Of a stretch of DNA of 13,945 nucleotides, positions 1-5,647 are shown piece by piece. This stretch comes from Chloroflexi bacterium UBA4736 (GTDB lineage Bacteria; Chloroflexota; Dormibacteria; Dormibacterales; Dormibacteraceae): assembly GCA_002404015.1 (NCBI GenBank), contig DHIW01000039.1, positions 6,801 through 20,745 on the forward strand. Direction: 5' to 3'. Below the pieces are notes generated by a model, which did not search any database, was not told the origin of the DNA, and saw only the letters and a program-made list of their open reading frames with translations. The position numbers were made by a program, and so were the translations under genes. Numbering within the stretch: position 1 is the first letter of the stretch; the number at the start of each line of letters is the position of its first letter.

Positions 1-786
1 GCCCCCGAAACCGGCGCCCATGATCCTGGCGCCCAGGCACCCGGGCGCCTGCCAGGCTCGCTCAACGATCGCGTCGACCTCCGGCGTGGAAACTTCGAAG
101 TCGTCGCGCAGGCTCACGTGGGACGCCACCAGCAGCTCGCCCAGCCGGCGCCGGTCGCCGGACTCCAATGCGCCCACGAACTCCCTGACGCGATCGATCT
201 CGGAACGGACGTGGCGAGTGCGGCGGGGATCGTCGGCCTCTGCCTCCCGCCGGCGCTGGTTGTAGGGCGTGTCCGCCAGCCTGCGCCGGATGCCGGAGTC
301 GATGACGGCGATCACCAGGTCGTCGGGGAATGCGACCAGGCGGTACTCGAGGGTGGCGCAGTCGAGCAGGAGACAGTGGCCCGCCCTGCCCAGGGCGGAC
401 GCGAACTGGTCCATCACGCCCACCAGGACACCAGTCGCCGACTGCTCGGCGCGCTGGCAGGCGAGCGCTGCCGCCACGCCGCCGAGGTCGGGCCGCAGCC
501 CCGCCGCCAGCGCCACCAGCAGCGCCGCCGAGGAGCTCAGGCCGGAGCCCGGCGGGACGTTCGAGCGCACCAGCACCCGGTGCGGCCCGCACTTCAGCTC
601 AGCGCCGAGGGCCTCCACATAGCGCAGGCCCCCCGCCACGTCGCTGTCCAGCTCCCAAACCTGGGATGGCTCGCCGCTCGCCTCGACGAAGCGGTCCACG
701 GCGCATGGCAGGACCAGGCCGCCCATGTAGTCCACGTGCTCCCCGATCAGGTTGACCCGCCCAGGCGCTCTAGAGGACCAGCTCAC
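1..786 (-). CDS. galK: Galactokinase, 3' part beyond window edge
   Basis: GHMP-family kinase that phosphorylates galactose to galactose 1-phosphate in the Leloir pathway (cytoplasm). The frame is open from 786 to base 1, giving 262 codons. Visible motifs: galactokinase signature APGRVNLIGEH with DY following (residues 7-20), GHMP ATP-binding loop PPGSGLSSSAAL (78-89), GVMDQ with the probable catalytic Asp126, and the C-terminal GHMP motif MGAGFGG (256-262), where the window ends. About 80-100 residues should lie outside. I chose GTG at 786-784, which overlaps the end of galT by 17 nt; only eight residues then precede APGR+V (E. coli GalK has about 25), and the region after YNQRR is also short, so the enzyme is compact. 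Galactose specificity is inferred from the signature and galT linkage. Confidence 0.9.
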   Translation of the reverse strand, partial: MSWSSRAPGRVNLIGEHVDYMGGLVLPCAVDRFVEASGEPSQVWELDSDVAGGLRYVEALGAELKCGPHRVLVRSNVPPGSGLSSSAALLVALAAGLRPDLGGVAAALACQRAEQSATGVLVGVMDQFASALGRAGHCLLLDCATLEYRLVAFPDDLVIAVIDSGIRRRLADTPYNQRRREAEADDPRRTRHVRSEIDRVREFVGALESGDRRRLGELLVASHVSLRDDFEVSTPEVDAIVERAWQAPGCLGARIMGAGFGG

Positions 787-1684
787 GAAGGGTCTTTGCC
801 GTGTCCTCGGCGCGGGCGTCGAGGATGAAGGCGCCCGCGCCCAGCTCCGAGCCGGCCAGGTACTTGAGCTTGTCGGCGGTCCGGTTGGGCGGGTAGAACT
901 CTAGGTGCAGGTGAGAGTGCCGGTGGCCCCGCCCGGGTGGCCGCTGATGCATGGCCATCACGTAGGGCAGCGGCCGCTGAAAGAGGCGGTCATAGCGCTG
1001 GAGCAGCTCCTTCAGACACGCCGCCATCGCGTCCCCTTCGTCGCCGCCCAGGTCGAGCAGGCTGCCGCGGTGCGCGCGCGGCGCCAGGTGCACCTCGTAG
1101 GGCCAGCGCGCAAACGGCGGCACGAAGGCCAGCCAGTGCTGGTTGCCCGCAACCAGCCGCTCACCTCCCCCCTCCCCGGCCAGGACGTCGCAGTAGAGGC
1201 AGCGGCCGGTCTTTCGCCAGTGCCGGGCCGAGCTCTGCAGCTCCCGCTGCACGACCGGCGGGACGAACGGGTAGGCGTAGATCTGGCCGTGCGGGTGCGA
1301 CAGGGTGACTCCGATCTCCTCGCCGCGGTTCTCGAAGATGAAGACGTAGCGGACTCCCGGCAGCCGTGACAACTCCGCCAGGCGGTCCTGCCACACGGAG
1401 ACCAGGTCGCGGATGTGCGCGACAGGCTGGGCGCCCAGCGAGGAGTCGTGGTCCGGCGTGTAGCAGACGACCTCGCAGCGTCCCTGTTCGCCCGCGTAGG
1501 AAGGAAAGCGGTTCTCGAAGACGGCGATCTGGTAGTCGGGCTCGGGGATCTCGGTCTCCGGCCGCCCGGGCCGGGTCGGGCAGAGTGGGCAGTCGGCGGC
1601 CGTCGGGTGGTATGTGCGGTCCTGGCGCCAGGGGGCGACGGTGACCCACTCCTCGAGCAGGGGGTGCCAGCGAAGCTCGCTCAA
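770..1684 (-). CDS. galT: Galactose-1-phosphate uridylyltransferase
   Basis: HIT-superfamily enzyme that exchanges UMP between UDP-glucose and galactose 1-phosphate. The 304-residue length is somewhat short for the family (about 330-350). Zinc-type CPLC is at residues 32-35, with His79 and His130 as likely further ligands. The active-site motif HPHGQ is at 130-134, and His132 should be the uridylylated nucleophile. A His-rich segment (GRGHRHSHLHLEFYPP) late in the protein matches the C-terminal metal site of GalT. The start is TTG at 1684-1682, and its TTGA overlaps the TGA of the upstream 25-codon ORF, so translation is probably coupled. galK follows with a 17-nt overlap. The dehydrogenase partner GalE is not in the window. 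Confidence 0.93.
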   Translation of the reverse strand: MSELRWHPLLEEWVTVAPWRQDRTYHPTAADCPLCPTRPGRPETEIPEPDYQIAVFENRFPSYAGEQGRCEVVCYTPDHDSSLGAQPVAHIRDLVSVWQDRLAELSRLPGVRYVFIFENRGEEIGVTLSHPHGQIYAYPFVPPVVQRELQSSARHWRKTGRCLYCDVLAGEGGGERLVAGNQHWLAFVPPFARWPYEVHLAPRAHRGSLLDLGGDEGDAMAACLKELLQRYDRLFQRPLPYVMAMHQRPPGRGHRHSHLHLEFYPPNRTADKLKYLAGSELGAGAFILDARAEDTAKTLRELVL

Positions 1685-1758
1685 TCGCGGCTGTAGAGGA
1701 TCAGGTAGCGGCCGTCCTTCTTGCGGACCACCCGCTTCTTCAGGCGAGGCTTACTCAA
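1681..1758 (-). CDS. Putative 25-residue basic protein upstream of galT
   Basis: A short frame TTG to TGA encodes 25 residues. It is strongly basic at the start (PRLKKRVVRKK) and ends in DGRYLILYSRD. Its stop overlaps the TTG start of galT (TTGA), as expected for a coupled operon gene. There is no clear Shine-Dalgarno before the TTG, and no ATG or GTG in frame before it. A minus-strand TATAAA hexamer (1791-1786) lies about 27 nt upstream. I do not recognise the family. It could be a real small protein, or an upstream ORF whose only job is to deliver ribosomes to galT. Confidence 0.4.
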   Translation of the reverse strand: MSKPRLKKRVVRKKDGRYLILYSRD

Positions 1759-1785
1759 CGTTGCGCGAGGACATCGGCCACCGAG

Positions 1786-1791
1786 TTTATA
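1786..1791 (-). promoter_or_regulatory. Possible -10 element for the galactose operon
   Basis: TATAAA on the minus strand, the only AT-rich hexamer upstream of the 25-codon ORF and galT. No convincing -35 is visible 16-18 nt upstream. It overlaps a plus-strand TATACT (1788-1793), so transcription left and right could exclude each other. Confidence 0.35.
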
Positions 1792-1793
1792 CT
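1788..1793 (+). promoter_or_regulatory. Possible -10 element for the structured leader RNA
   Basis: TATACT on the plus strand, one mismatch from TATAAT. A start around base 1800 would give a transcript of about 215 nt to the terminator at 2015. The -35 region is unclear: TTGCGC at 1761-1766 is too far, at 21 nt. Confidence 0.4.
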
Positions 1794-1838
1794 GGGGTCG
1801 AAGTCCACAGCCCGTGAGGCGAAGGAGGTGAGGCCAAG

Positions 1839-1907
1839 TTGGATGAACCTAGTCGTGGAGCCAACCGCCTCGTTTGCCCGCCGGGAGTGTCGGAGGGTTC
1901 TCTCTAG
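1839..1907 (+). CDS. Possible 22-codon leader peptide inside the structured RNA
   Basis: TTG GAT GAA to TAG, encoding a 22-residue peptide starting MDEPSRGANRLVCPPG. It is preceded by AAGGAGGTGA (1822-1831), a near-perfect Shine-Dalgarno match whose AGGAGG core lies 10 nt before the TTG. Third codon positions are only about half G/C, unlike the real genes here, which argues against an ordinary protein. The frame lies within a predicted stem (1852-1914), so ribosome passage would disrupt the fold. It could be a sensing leader peptide or a chance ORF; there is no strong run of one amino acid codon. Confidence 0.25.
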   Translation: MDEPSRGANRLVCPPGVSEGSL

Positions 1908-1980
1908 ACACGACCGACTATCCTCTCTGGCTCCTGGAGTCGGAGGCGGAAAGCTCCGCGAGCAACGTTCGGAAAAAGAG

Positions 1981-2015
1981 GAGCCCGGGGGTCGTGCCCC
2001 GGGCTCTATCTTTTT
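1981..2015 (+). terminator. Strong rho-independent terminator (also T-flanked on the minus strand)
   Basis: Perfect 10-bp inverted repeat GAGCCCGGGG (1981-1990) and CCCCGGGCTC (1997-2006) with loop GTCGTG, followed by TATCTTTTT (2007-2015). An A-run at 1973-1977 supplies a T-run for minus-strand transcripts. The loop is identical to 1852-1857 and complementary to CACGAC at 1909-1914. The next gene's GTG lies at 2020, so the terminator ends 4 nt before the thioesterase start. Confidence 0.85.
2007..2012 (+). promoter_or_regulatory. Possible leaderless -10 element for the thioesterase
   Basis: TATCTT fits TAnnnT and lies exactly 7 nt before GTG at 2020, which would place the start of transcription on the start codon. 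The same bases form the T-tract of the terminator, so the match may be chance. No -35 is visible: 17 nt upstream is the GC-rich terminator stem. Confidence 0.25.
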
Positions 2016-2019
2016 AGCG

Positions 2020-2481
2020 GTGGCCATTACCGACGACTGGCTGACCCGGATGAACTCCATCCCCGACGGCTGGGTGAAGGAGATGGGCATCGTGCTCACC
2101 GAGGCCGGCCCGGACGCTGTGAGCTGCGAGTTCGAGGTGGGGCCGAAGCACCACCAGGGCTTCGGCATCGTCCACGGCGGCGTCCACTGCGGGGTGATCG
2201 AGACCCTGGCGTCGGTTGGCGCCGCCATCGTCGCCCAGCCCCGCGGCCAGGTGGTCGTCGGCCTGGAGAACAACACCAGCTTCATCCGGGCCGTGCGCTC
2301 GGGTCGGCTGCACGCGACCGCCATCCCGGTCACTCGGGGCAGGAAGTCGCAGGTCTGGGAGGCCCGGATCTGGGATGAAGAGGATCGGCTGGTCGCGACC
2401 GGCCGCGTGCGGCTGCTCTGCCTGGACCCCAGCCACGACCTGGACGGCGCTCCGCCGACGCTTCAGCTCCCGGAGGCGTAG
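2020..2481 (+). CDS. PaaI-like hotdog-fold acyl-CoA thioesterase
   Basis: Hotdog-fold protein of the PaaI/YbgC-like superfamily, 153 residues from GTG 2020, or 143 from ATG 2050. These enzymes hydrolyse acyl-CoA thioesters. The signature is the segment GFGIVHGGVHCGVIETLAS, the hotdog central helix with its HGG, followed by the strands VVGLENNTSFIRAV and KSQVWEARIWDEEDRLVATGR. The frame stays open upstream to 1828, but that part runs through the terminator hairpin and has no family resemblance, so I reject the longer start. No Shine-Dalgarno is visible before either start, hence either a leaderless transcript or read-through of the leader. The 3' end overlaps the convergent spermidine-synthase-like gene by 19 bp. 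The substrate cannot be told from sequence. Confidence 0.85.
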   Translation: MAITDDWLTRMNSIPDGWVKEMGIVLTEAGPDAVSCEFEVGPKHHQGFGIVHGGVHCGVIETLASVGAAIVAQPRGQVVVGLENNTSFIRAVRSGRLHATAIPVTRGRKSQVWEARIWDEEDRLVATGRVRLLCLDPSHDLDGAPPTLQLPEA

Positions 2482-3986
2482 CCCAGGATGATCGCGTCGA
2501 TCAGGCGCTCGACCGGCGCCAGGTCGTCGGTGAACACCTGCGAGTGGTACTCCGAGATCCGCAGGTTGCCCTCCCCCTGGGCGCTCGCCGCCACGGTGGC
2601 CACCAGCGGCTCGCCGGCCAGCCCCAGGTTGTGGCGCACGTCCGCCAGGCTCGTCGGCTGGCTGGTGCCGTAGATGATCGTGTTGCTGAACGAGGGCACG
2701 TCCACCAGGTAGACGTTCGAGTACACCGCCGCCATCGTGCTGGCGAGCGCGTTGACCAGCCTGAAGTCGGTCGTGGTGCGACCGGCGTTGACGACGGCGG
2801 CGCCCCCGGGTCGGAGGTGGCCCCTCACCTGCTCGAAGAACTCCTTCGTGGTCAGGTGGAACGGGATGTAGGGCTGCCGGTAGGCGTCCATCACGACCAC
2901 GTCGTAGCTGCCGCTGTTGGTGGCGAGCCAGTAGCGGGCGTCCTGGACGACCGGGTGCACGTTGGGCTCGTCGAGGTGGAAATAGCGATGGGCCACGTCC
3001 AGGATGGCGGGGTCGATCTCGACCCCGGTGATGCTGACCGCCGGCCCGTACGCGGCCGTGTACTGGCGGGCGGCGGTCCCGCCTGCCAGCCCCAGGATGG
3101 CCACGTCGCGGGGCCTGGGCTCCGCCGCCTGGGCGGGCCGGAAGTAGCCACCCAGCAGGAAGTAGTCCCAGGGCCCGCCGGTCGTTAGCGAGGTCGGGTC
3201 GTAGATGGAGTGGATGGCCTGACCCTCGTTGAGCACCAGCTCGGTCCGGGTGCCGACCTGGACGACCTGGATATAGCCGTAGGCCGAGTCCTTCTCGTAC
3301 AGCAGCCGGCCCTGGCCGGCGGGCTTGATGCCCTGCGGGAGCAGGGCCGTCGCCGCCACGACCACCACCAGCAGGATCGCGTACCAGCGCCGCGTGGACC
3401 AGAGGCCGGCGATCGAGATCAGCAGCAGCGCCACCCCGAAACCGACCAGGGTCGGCCGCGTGCCGAACGTGGGGATGAACCAGAAGACCGGCAGGAAAGT
3501 ACCCAGGATCGAGCCCCCGGTGCTCAAGGCGTACACGGCCCCAGCCGTGTTGCCGCCGGTTCGAACGTCCGTGAGGAGGAGCCGGATGGCGAACGGCGAG
3601 ACGCAGCCGAGCAGCACGACGGGCACCGCGAAGAGGCTCACGACCGCCAGCAGGGCGCCGGCGACGAGGCCGATCGACAGGGTCGCGAAGCCCTGCTGGG
3701 AGAGGAGCAGGATCGGGTACGAGACAAGCGGGATGAGGCCGATCCAGAAGCCGGCCCAGGCCGTCAGCTGGAAGAGGACGGTGTCGCGCGGGTGGCGGTC
3801 GGCCAGGCGGCCGCCGATCACGTAGCCGGCCGAGAGATAGATGAGGATGAGCCCGATGAGCACCCCCCAGACGTAGAGGCTGGTCCCGAAGTAAGGCGCC
3901 AGCAGCCGCGAGGCGCCGAACTCCACACCCAAGGAAGCCATGCCGGAGATGAAGACGAGCGGGAGCAGCAGCCTCCGGGTGGTCAA
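2463..3986 (-). CDS. Membrane-anchored spermidine-synthase-like protein (fused transporter-like N-terminus)
   Basis: 507 residues. The first 215 or so are hydrophobic, with six to seven predicted membrane segments (e.g. LLLPLVFISGMASLGVEF, WGVLIGLILIYLSAGYVIGG). The rest is a Rossmann methyltransferase/spermidine synthase fold. Visible motifs: VLNEGQAIHSIYDP (251-264), GGPWDYFLLGGYF (270-282), SAM-site LGLAGGTAARQY (298-309), acidic Glu323 in GVEIDP, Asp349 in VVQDA, and Asp367 in VVVMDAYRQP at the position of the SpeE catalytic Asp. Such fused proteins are widespread, and few have a proven polyamine product, so the reaction is open. Start: TTG at 3986, which keeps the conserved N-terminal helix. 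TAACCT lies 7 nt before it and no Shine-Dalgarno is seen. It is 60 nt downstream of dnaJ. Confidence 0.85.
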   Translation of the reverse strand: MTTRRLLLPLVFISGMASLGVEFGASRLLAPYFGTSLYVWGVLIGLILIYLSAGYVIGGRLADRHPRDTVLFQLTAWAGFWIGLIPLVSYPILLLSQQGFATLSIGLVAGALLAVVSLFAVPVVLLGCVSPFAIRLLLTDVRTGGNTAGAVYALSTGGSILGTFLPVFWFIPTFGTRPTLVGFGVALLLISIAGLWSTRRWYAILLVVVVAATALLPQGIKPAGQGRLLYEKDSAYGYIQVVQVGTRTELVLNEGQAIHSIYDPTSLTTGGPWDYFLLGGYFRPAQAAEPRPRDVAILGLAGGTAARQYTAAYGPAVSITGVEIDPAILDVAHRYFHLDEPNVHPVVQDARYWLATNSGSYDVVVMDAYRQPYIPFHLTTKEFFEQVRGHLRPGGAAVVNAGRTTTDFRLVNALASTMAAVYSNVYLVDVPSFSNTIIYGTSQPTSLADVRHNLGLAGEPLVATVAASAQGEGNLRISEYHSQVFTDDLAPVERLIDAIILGYASGS

Positions 3987-3993
3987 GACGAGA

Positions 3994-3999
3994 AGGTTA
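3994..3999 (-). promoter_or_regulatory. Possible -10 element for the spermidine-synthase-like gene
   Basis: TAACCT on the minus strand lies 7 nt before the TTG start, the spacing seen before other genes here that lack a Shine-Dalgarno. No -35 match is evident, and the gene may also be read from the dnaJ transcript. Confidence 0.3.
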
Positions 4000-4046
4000 G
4001 CCGCCGGCCGTCGGCGCGATGCGCTCCCCGTTCGAGGCCGGGCGGA

Positions 4047-4913
4047 TTAGCGCTGCAGGTCCTCGGCCCAGCGCCGAGTGCTGTCGTCCATCGGGATCGG
4101 CAGCTTGACCTTGACCTCGGCGTAGAGGTCGCCGGGCGGGCCGCCCTTGGGGTCGGGCATGCCGAGGCCGCGCAGCCGCAGCCGGGTCCCGTTCTGGGTC
4201 TCGGGCGGTACCTTGAGATGGACCCGGCCGCCTTTCACCGTCGGCACCTCCACCTCTCCGCCCAGCAGTGCGGTCGCCAGCGGCACGGCGACCACGGCGC
4301 TCAGGTCCTTGCCCTCACGCTTGAAGACCGGGTCGTCGGCCACGATGACGCGGGCCCGCAGGCCCGGCACCCGGAGGATCGTGCCGGTCGCCACGCCGGC
4401 CGGGATCTTCACCTCGATGCGCCTGCCGTCCGGCAGCTCGACCTGGCGGCTGGTGCCCTGGTAGGCCTCCTGGAGGCTGATCTCGACGGTGCCCTCGACC
4501 TCGACGGGCGGACGCTCGGCACGGGCGCCTGCGGACTGGCGGCGGCCGCTGAAGATGTTGCCGAAGATGTCCGCGAAGCCCTCGCTGCCGCGGAAGAGGT
4601 CGTCCACGTTCACGTCCTGGTATCTGACGCTGGGCCCGGAGCGCGCACCGGCCGGGCCGTTGGCGCCGCCCCCGGCGTGCTGGGCAGCCTGCCAGTCCGG
4701 GCCGTAGCGGTCGTAGAGCTTGCGCTTTTCCGCGTCGGACAGGACCTCGTGCGCCTCGGAGATCTCCTTGAAGCGCTTCTCGGCTTGCTTGTCGCCCTGG
4801 TTCACATCCGGATGGTGCTTGCGGGCGAGCTTTCGAAAAGCGCTCTGGATCTCCTTCTGGGTGGCGCTTCGCGCGACCCCGAGCACGCCATAGAAATCCT
4901 TGGTCTTAGGCAT
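4047..4913 (-). CDS. DnaJ/CbpA-type Hsp40 co-chaperone (no zinc finger)
   Basis: 288-residue class II J-protein, expected to stimulate DnaK ATPase and deliver client proteins in the cytoplasm. The J domain spans residues 6-70, with the essential HPD at 34-36 and the helix IV region AEKRKLYDRYG. A Gly/Ala-rich linker with a DLFRGSEGFADIFGNIF segment follows. Two C-terminal beta domains run from about 135: VEGTVEISLQEAYQGTSR, then DPVFKREGKDLSAVVAVP and ALLGGEVEVPTVKGG. No CxxCxGxG repeats are present, which separates it from DnaJ proper. No GrpE or DnaK neighbour is in the window. The gene lies 38 nt after the phosphoesterase and 60 nt before the spermidine-synthase-like gene, all in one direction. 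Start ATG 4913 places the J domain correctly. Confidence 0.93.
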   Translation of the reverse strand: MPKTKDFYGVLGVARSATQKEIQSAFRKLARKHHPDVNQGDKQAEKRFKEISEAHEVLSDAEKRKLYDRYGPDWQAAQHAGGGANGPAGARSGPSVRYQDVNVDDLFRGSEGFADIFGNIFSGRRQSAGARAERPPVEVEGTVEISLQEAYQGTSRQVELPDGRRIEVKIPAGVATGTILRVPGLRARVIVADDPVFKREGKDLSAVVAVPLATALLGGEVEVPTVKGGRVHLKVPPETQNGTRLRLRGLGMPDPKGGPPGDLYAEVKVKLPIPMDDSTRRWAEDLQR

Positions 4914-4951
4914 CGTCGGGATCTTTCATACCAAGTTCAGCCTTTGCCTAC

Positions 4952-5572
4952 TCACAGCGGAATCACGCTGGCCCGCACCTGCCCGTCCTCCAGCTCCAGG
5001 ATCCCCACCGACCGGACCGGCTGGTCGCGGCGGTGGCGGATGACCTGCAGCCAGCTCCAGGCGAACCAGCCGGGGCGCCGAGCCAGCCGCCGCCTCGCCT
5101 CCTCGGGCGTAACCATGTAGACGGCGCCGGGATTGAACACGAGCGCCCCGTCGACCTGGTCGGCAGCCGCTTTGTGCGTGTGCCCGTACACGATCACGTC
5201 GGCATCCGGGAACCGCCGCCGCAGGCCTTCCGGGAGGCGCGGGTTGGGCCAGAAGAGACCCAGGGTGATGGTCCCGATGAACGTCACGGGCTCCTCCAGC
5301 CAGCGCCTCCGGTTGCCGTGGACCACCGCGATCCGGTGGCCGGCCACGTCCACCTCGCGGCTGAGCGGCAGATCGGTGAGCGAGGCGTCGTGGTCGCCCC
5401 GGACCGCCGCGACCGGCGCAACCTCCGCCAGCCGGGCCAGCGTCTCCGGGCCGCCGACATCACCGGCGTGCAGGATGAGGTCCACGCCCCGCAGCCGCTC
5501 GAACAGGCTGGGCGGCAGCTCGTCGAGGAACTCCGGGCAGTGGGTGTCTGCCACCACGCCGATGCGAACCAT
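4952..5572 (-). CDS. YfcE/MJ0936-like metallophosphoesterase
   Basis: Calcineurin-like phosphoesterase of 206 residues; small YfcE-type enzymes are metal-dependent phosphodiesterases with varied substrates. Metal-site motifs: DTH (Asp9, His11), HAGDVGG (Asp38), VRGDHD (59-62), VVHGN (His85), and GHTH (His131, His133), then FNPGAV. In the family the fourth motif is usually GNHD or GNCD, with Asn as metal ligand; here an Asp (Asp60) replaces it. A basic insertion RRRWLEEPV follows His85, and the C-terminus carries a short extension. ATG 5572 is the start. TACAGT lies 7 nt upstream with TTGAGC 16 nt before that, and there is no Shine-Dalgarno, suggesting a leaderless transcript. First gene of the minus-strand set with dnaJ. 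Confidence 0.88.
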   Translation of the reverse strand: MVRIGVVADTHCPEFLDELPPSLFERLRGVDLILHAGDVGGPETLARLAEVAPVAAVRGDHDASLTDLPLSREVDVAGHRIAVVHGNRRRWLEEPVTFIGTITLGLFWPNPRLPEGLRRRFPDADVIVYGHTHKAAADQVDGALVFNPGAVYMVTPEEARRRLARRPGWFAWSWLQVIRHRRDQPVRSVGILELEDGQVRASVIPL

Positions 5573-5579
5573 CGCTCAA

Positions 5580-5607
5580 ACTGTAACTTGACATAAGAAT
5601 TGCTCAA
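5580..5607 (-). promoter_or_regulatory. Leaderless promoter for the metallophosphoesterase gene
   Basis: On the minus strand TTGAGC (5607-5602), 16-nt spacer, TACAGT (5585-5580), then 7 nt to ATG 5572. This puts the expected transcription start on the start codon. The region is conspicuously AT-rich against the rest of the window. Confidence 0.55.
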
Positions 5608-5611
5608 CACC

Positions 5612-5641
5612 TTGACAAAATGGTAAGTCATGGTTTCTACT
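5612..5641 (+). promoter_or_regulatory. Promoter for the DUF4097-DUF2089 operon, with a TTGACA direct repeat
   Basis: TTGACA (5612-5617), 18-nt spacer, TCTACT (5636-5641), then 6 nt to ATG 5648, again placing transcription start on the start codon. A second TTGACA lies 24 nt upstream (5588-5593) with no suitable -10 behind it, so it may be part of an operator or an alternative promoter. The stretch also holds the divergent phosphoesterase promoter. Confidence 0.5.
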
Positions 5642-5647
5642 TTGCGC

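Larger units (their letters stand above)
1800..2015 (+). ncRNA. Putative structured leader RNA or small RNA ending in a terminator
   Basis: Plus-strand segment between a good -10 hexamer and a strong intrinsic terminator. Visible pairings: GTCGTG (1852-1857) with CACGAC (1909-1914), closing a rod that contains GAG, AACC and CTC blocks opposite GAGGGTTCTC (1893-1902); CCGACT (1914-1919) with AGTCGG (1938-1943); and CGAGC/GTTCG (1959-1971). Several pairings compete. CCGCCTC (1865-1871) can pair with GAGGCGG (1943-1949) or, over six bases, GAGGCG (1816-1821). GGCTCC (1929-1934) can pair with GGAGCC (1857-1862), or as GGCTCCT with AGGAGCC (1979-1985), which overlaps the terminator 5' arm. The layout is that of an attenuator or riboswitch before the thioesterase gene, but a free small RNA is equally possible. 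It matches no riboswitch class I remember; boundaries are inferred. Confidence 0.45.

Noticed and set aside
1800..2000. c-di-AMP (ydaO/yuaA) riboswitch or 6S RNA
   Set aside because: Some fragments look alike (GGATGAACC, CCGAC..., AGGCGG), but the conserved CCGACAGCTAAC-type core and GGGGTGAATC are missing, and the 5' and 3' ends do not pair as 6S RNA requires.
1828..2019. 64-codon N-terminal extension of the thioesterase frame, starting at GTG 1828
   Set aside because: It runs through the perfect terminator hairpin and the structured leader, has low GC3 and shows no hotdog-family resemblance.
3210..5120. 636-codon open frame on the plus strand
   Set aside because: It is antisense to three genes with clear catalytic motifs (spermidine-synthase-like, DnaJ, phosphoesterase); long antisense frames are expected at this GC. 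Its composition is low-complexity (Gly, Arg, Asp, His).
5630..5647. Earlier ATG for the DUF4097 protein
   Set aside because: It lies between the -35 and -10 of the predicted promoter and the six added residues precede the family's usual start; ATG 5648 coincides with the expected transcription start.
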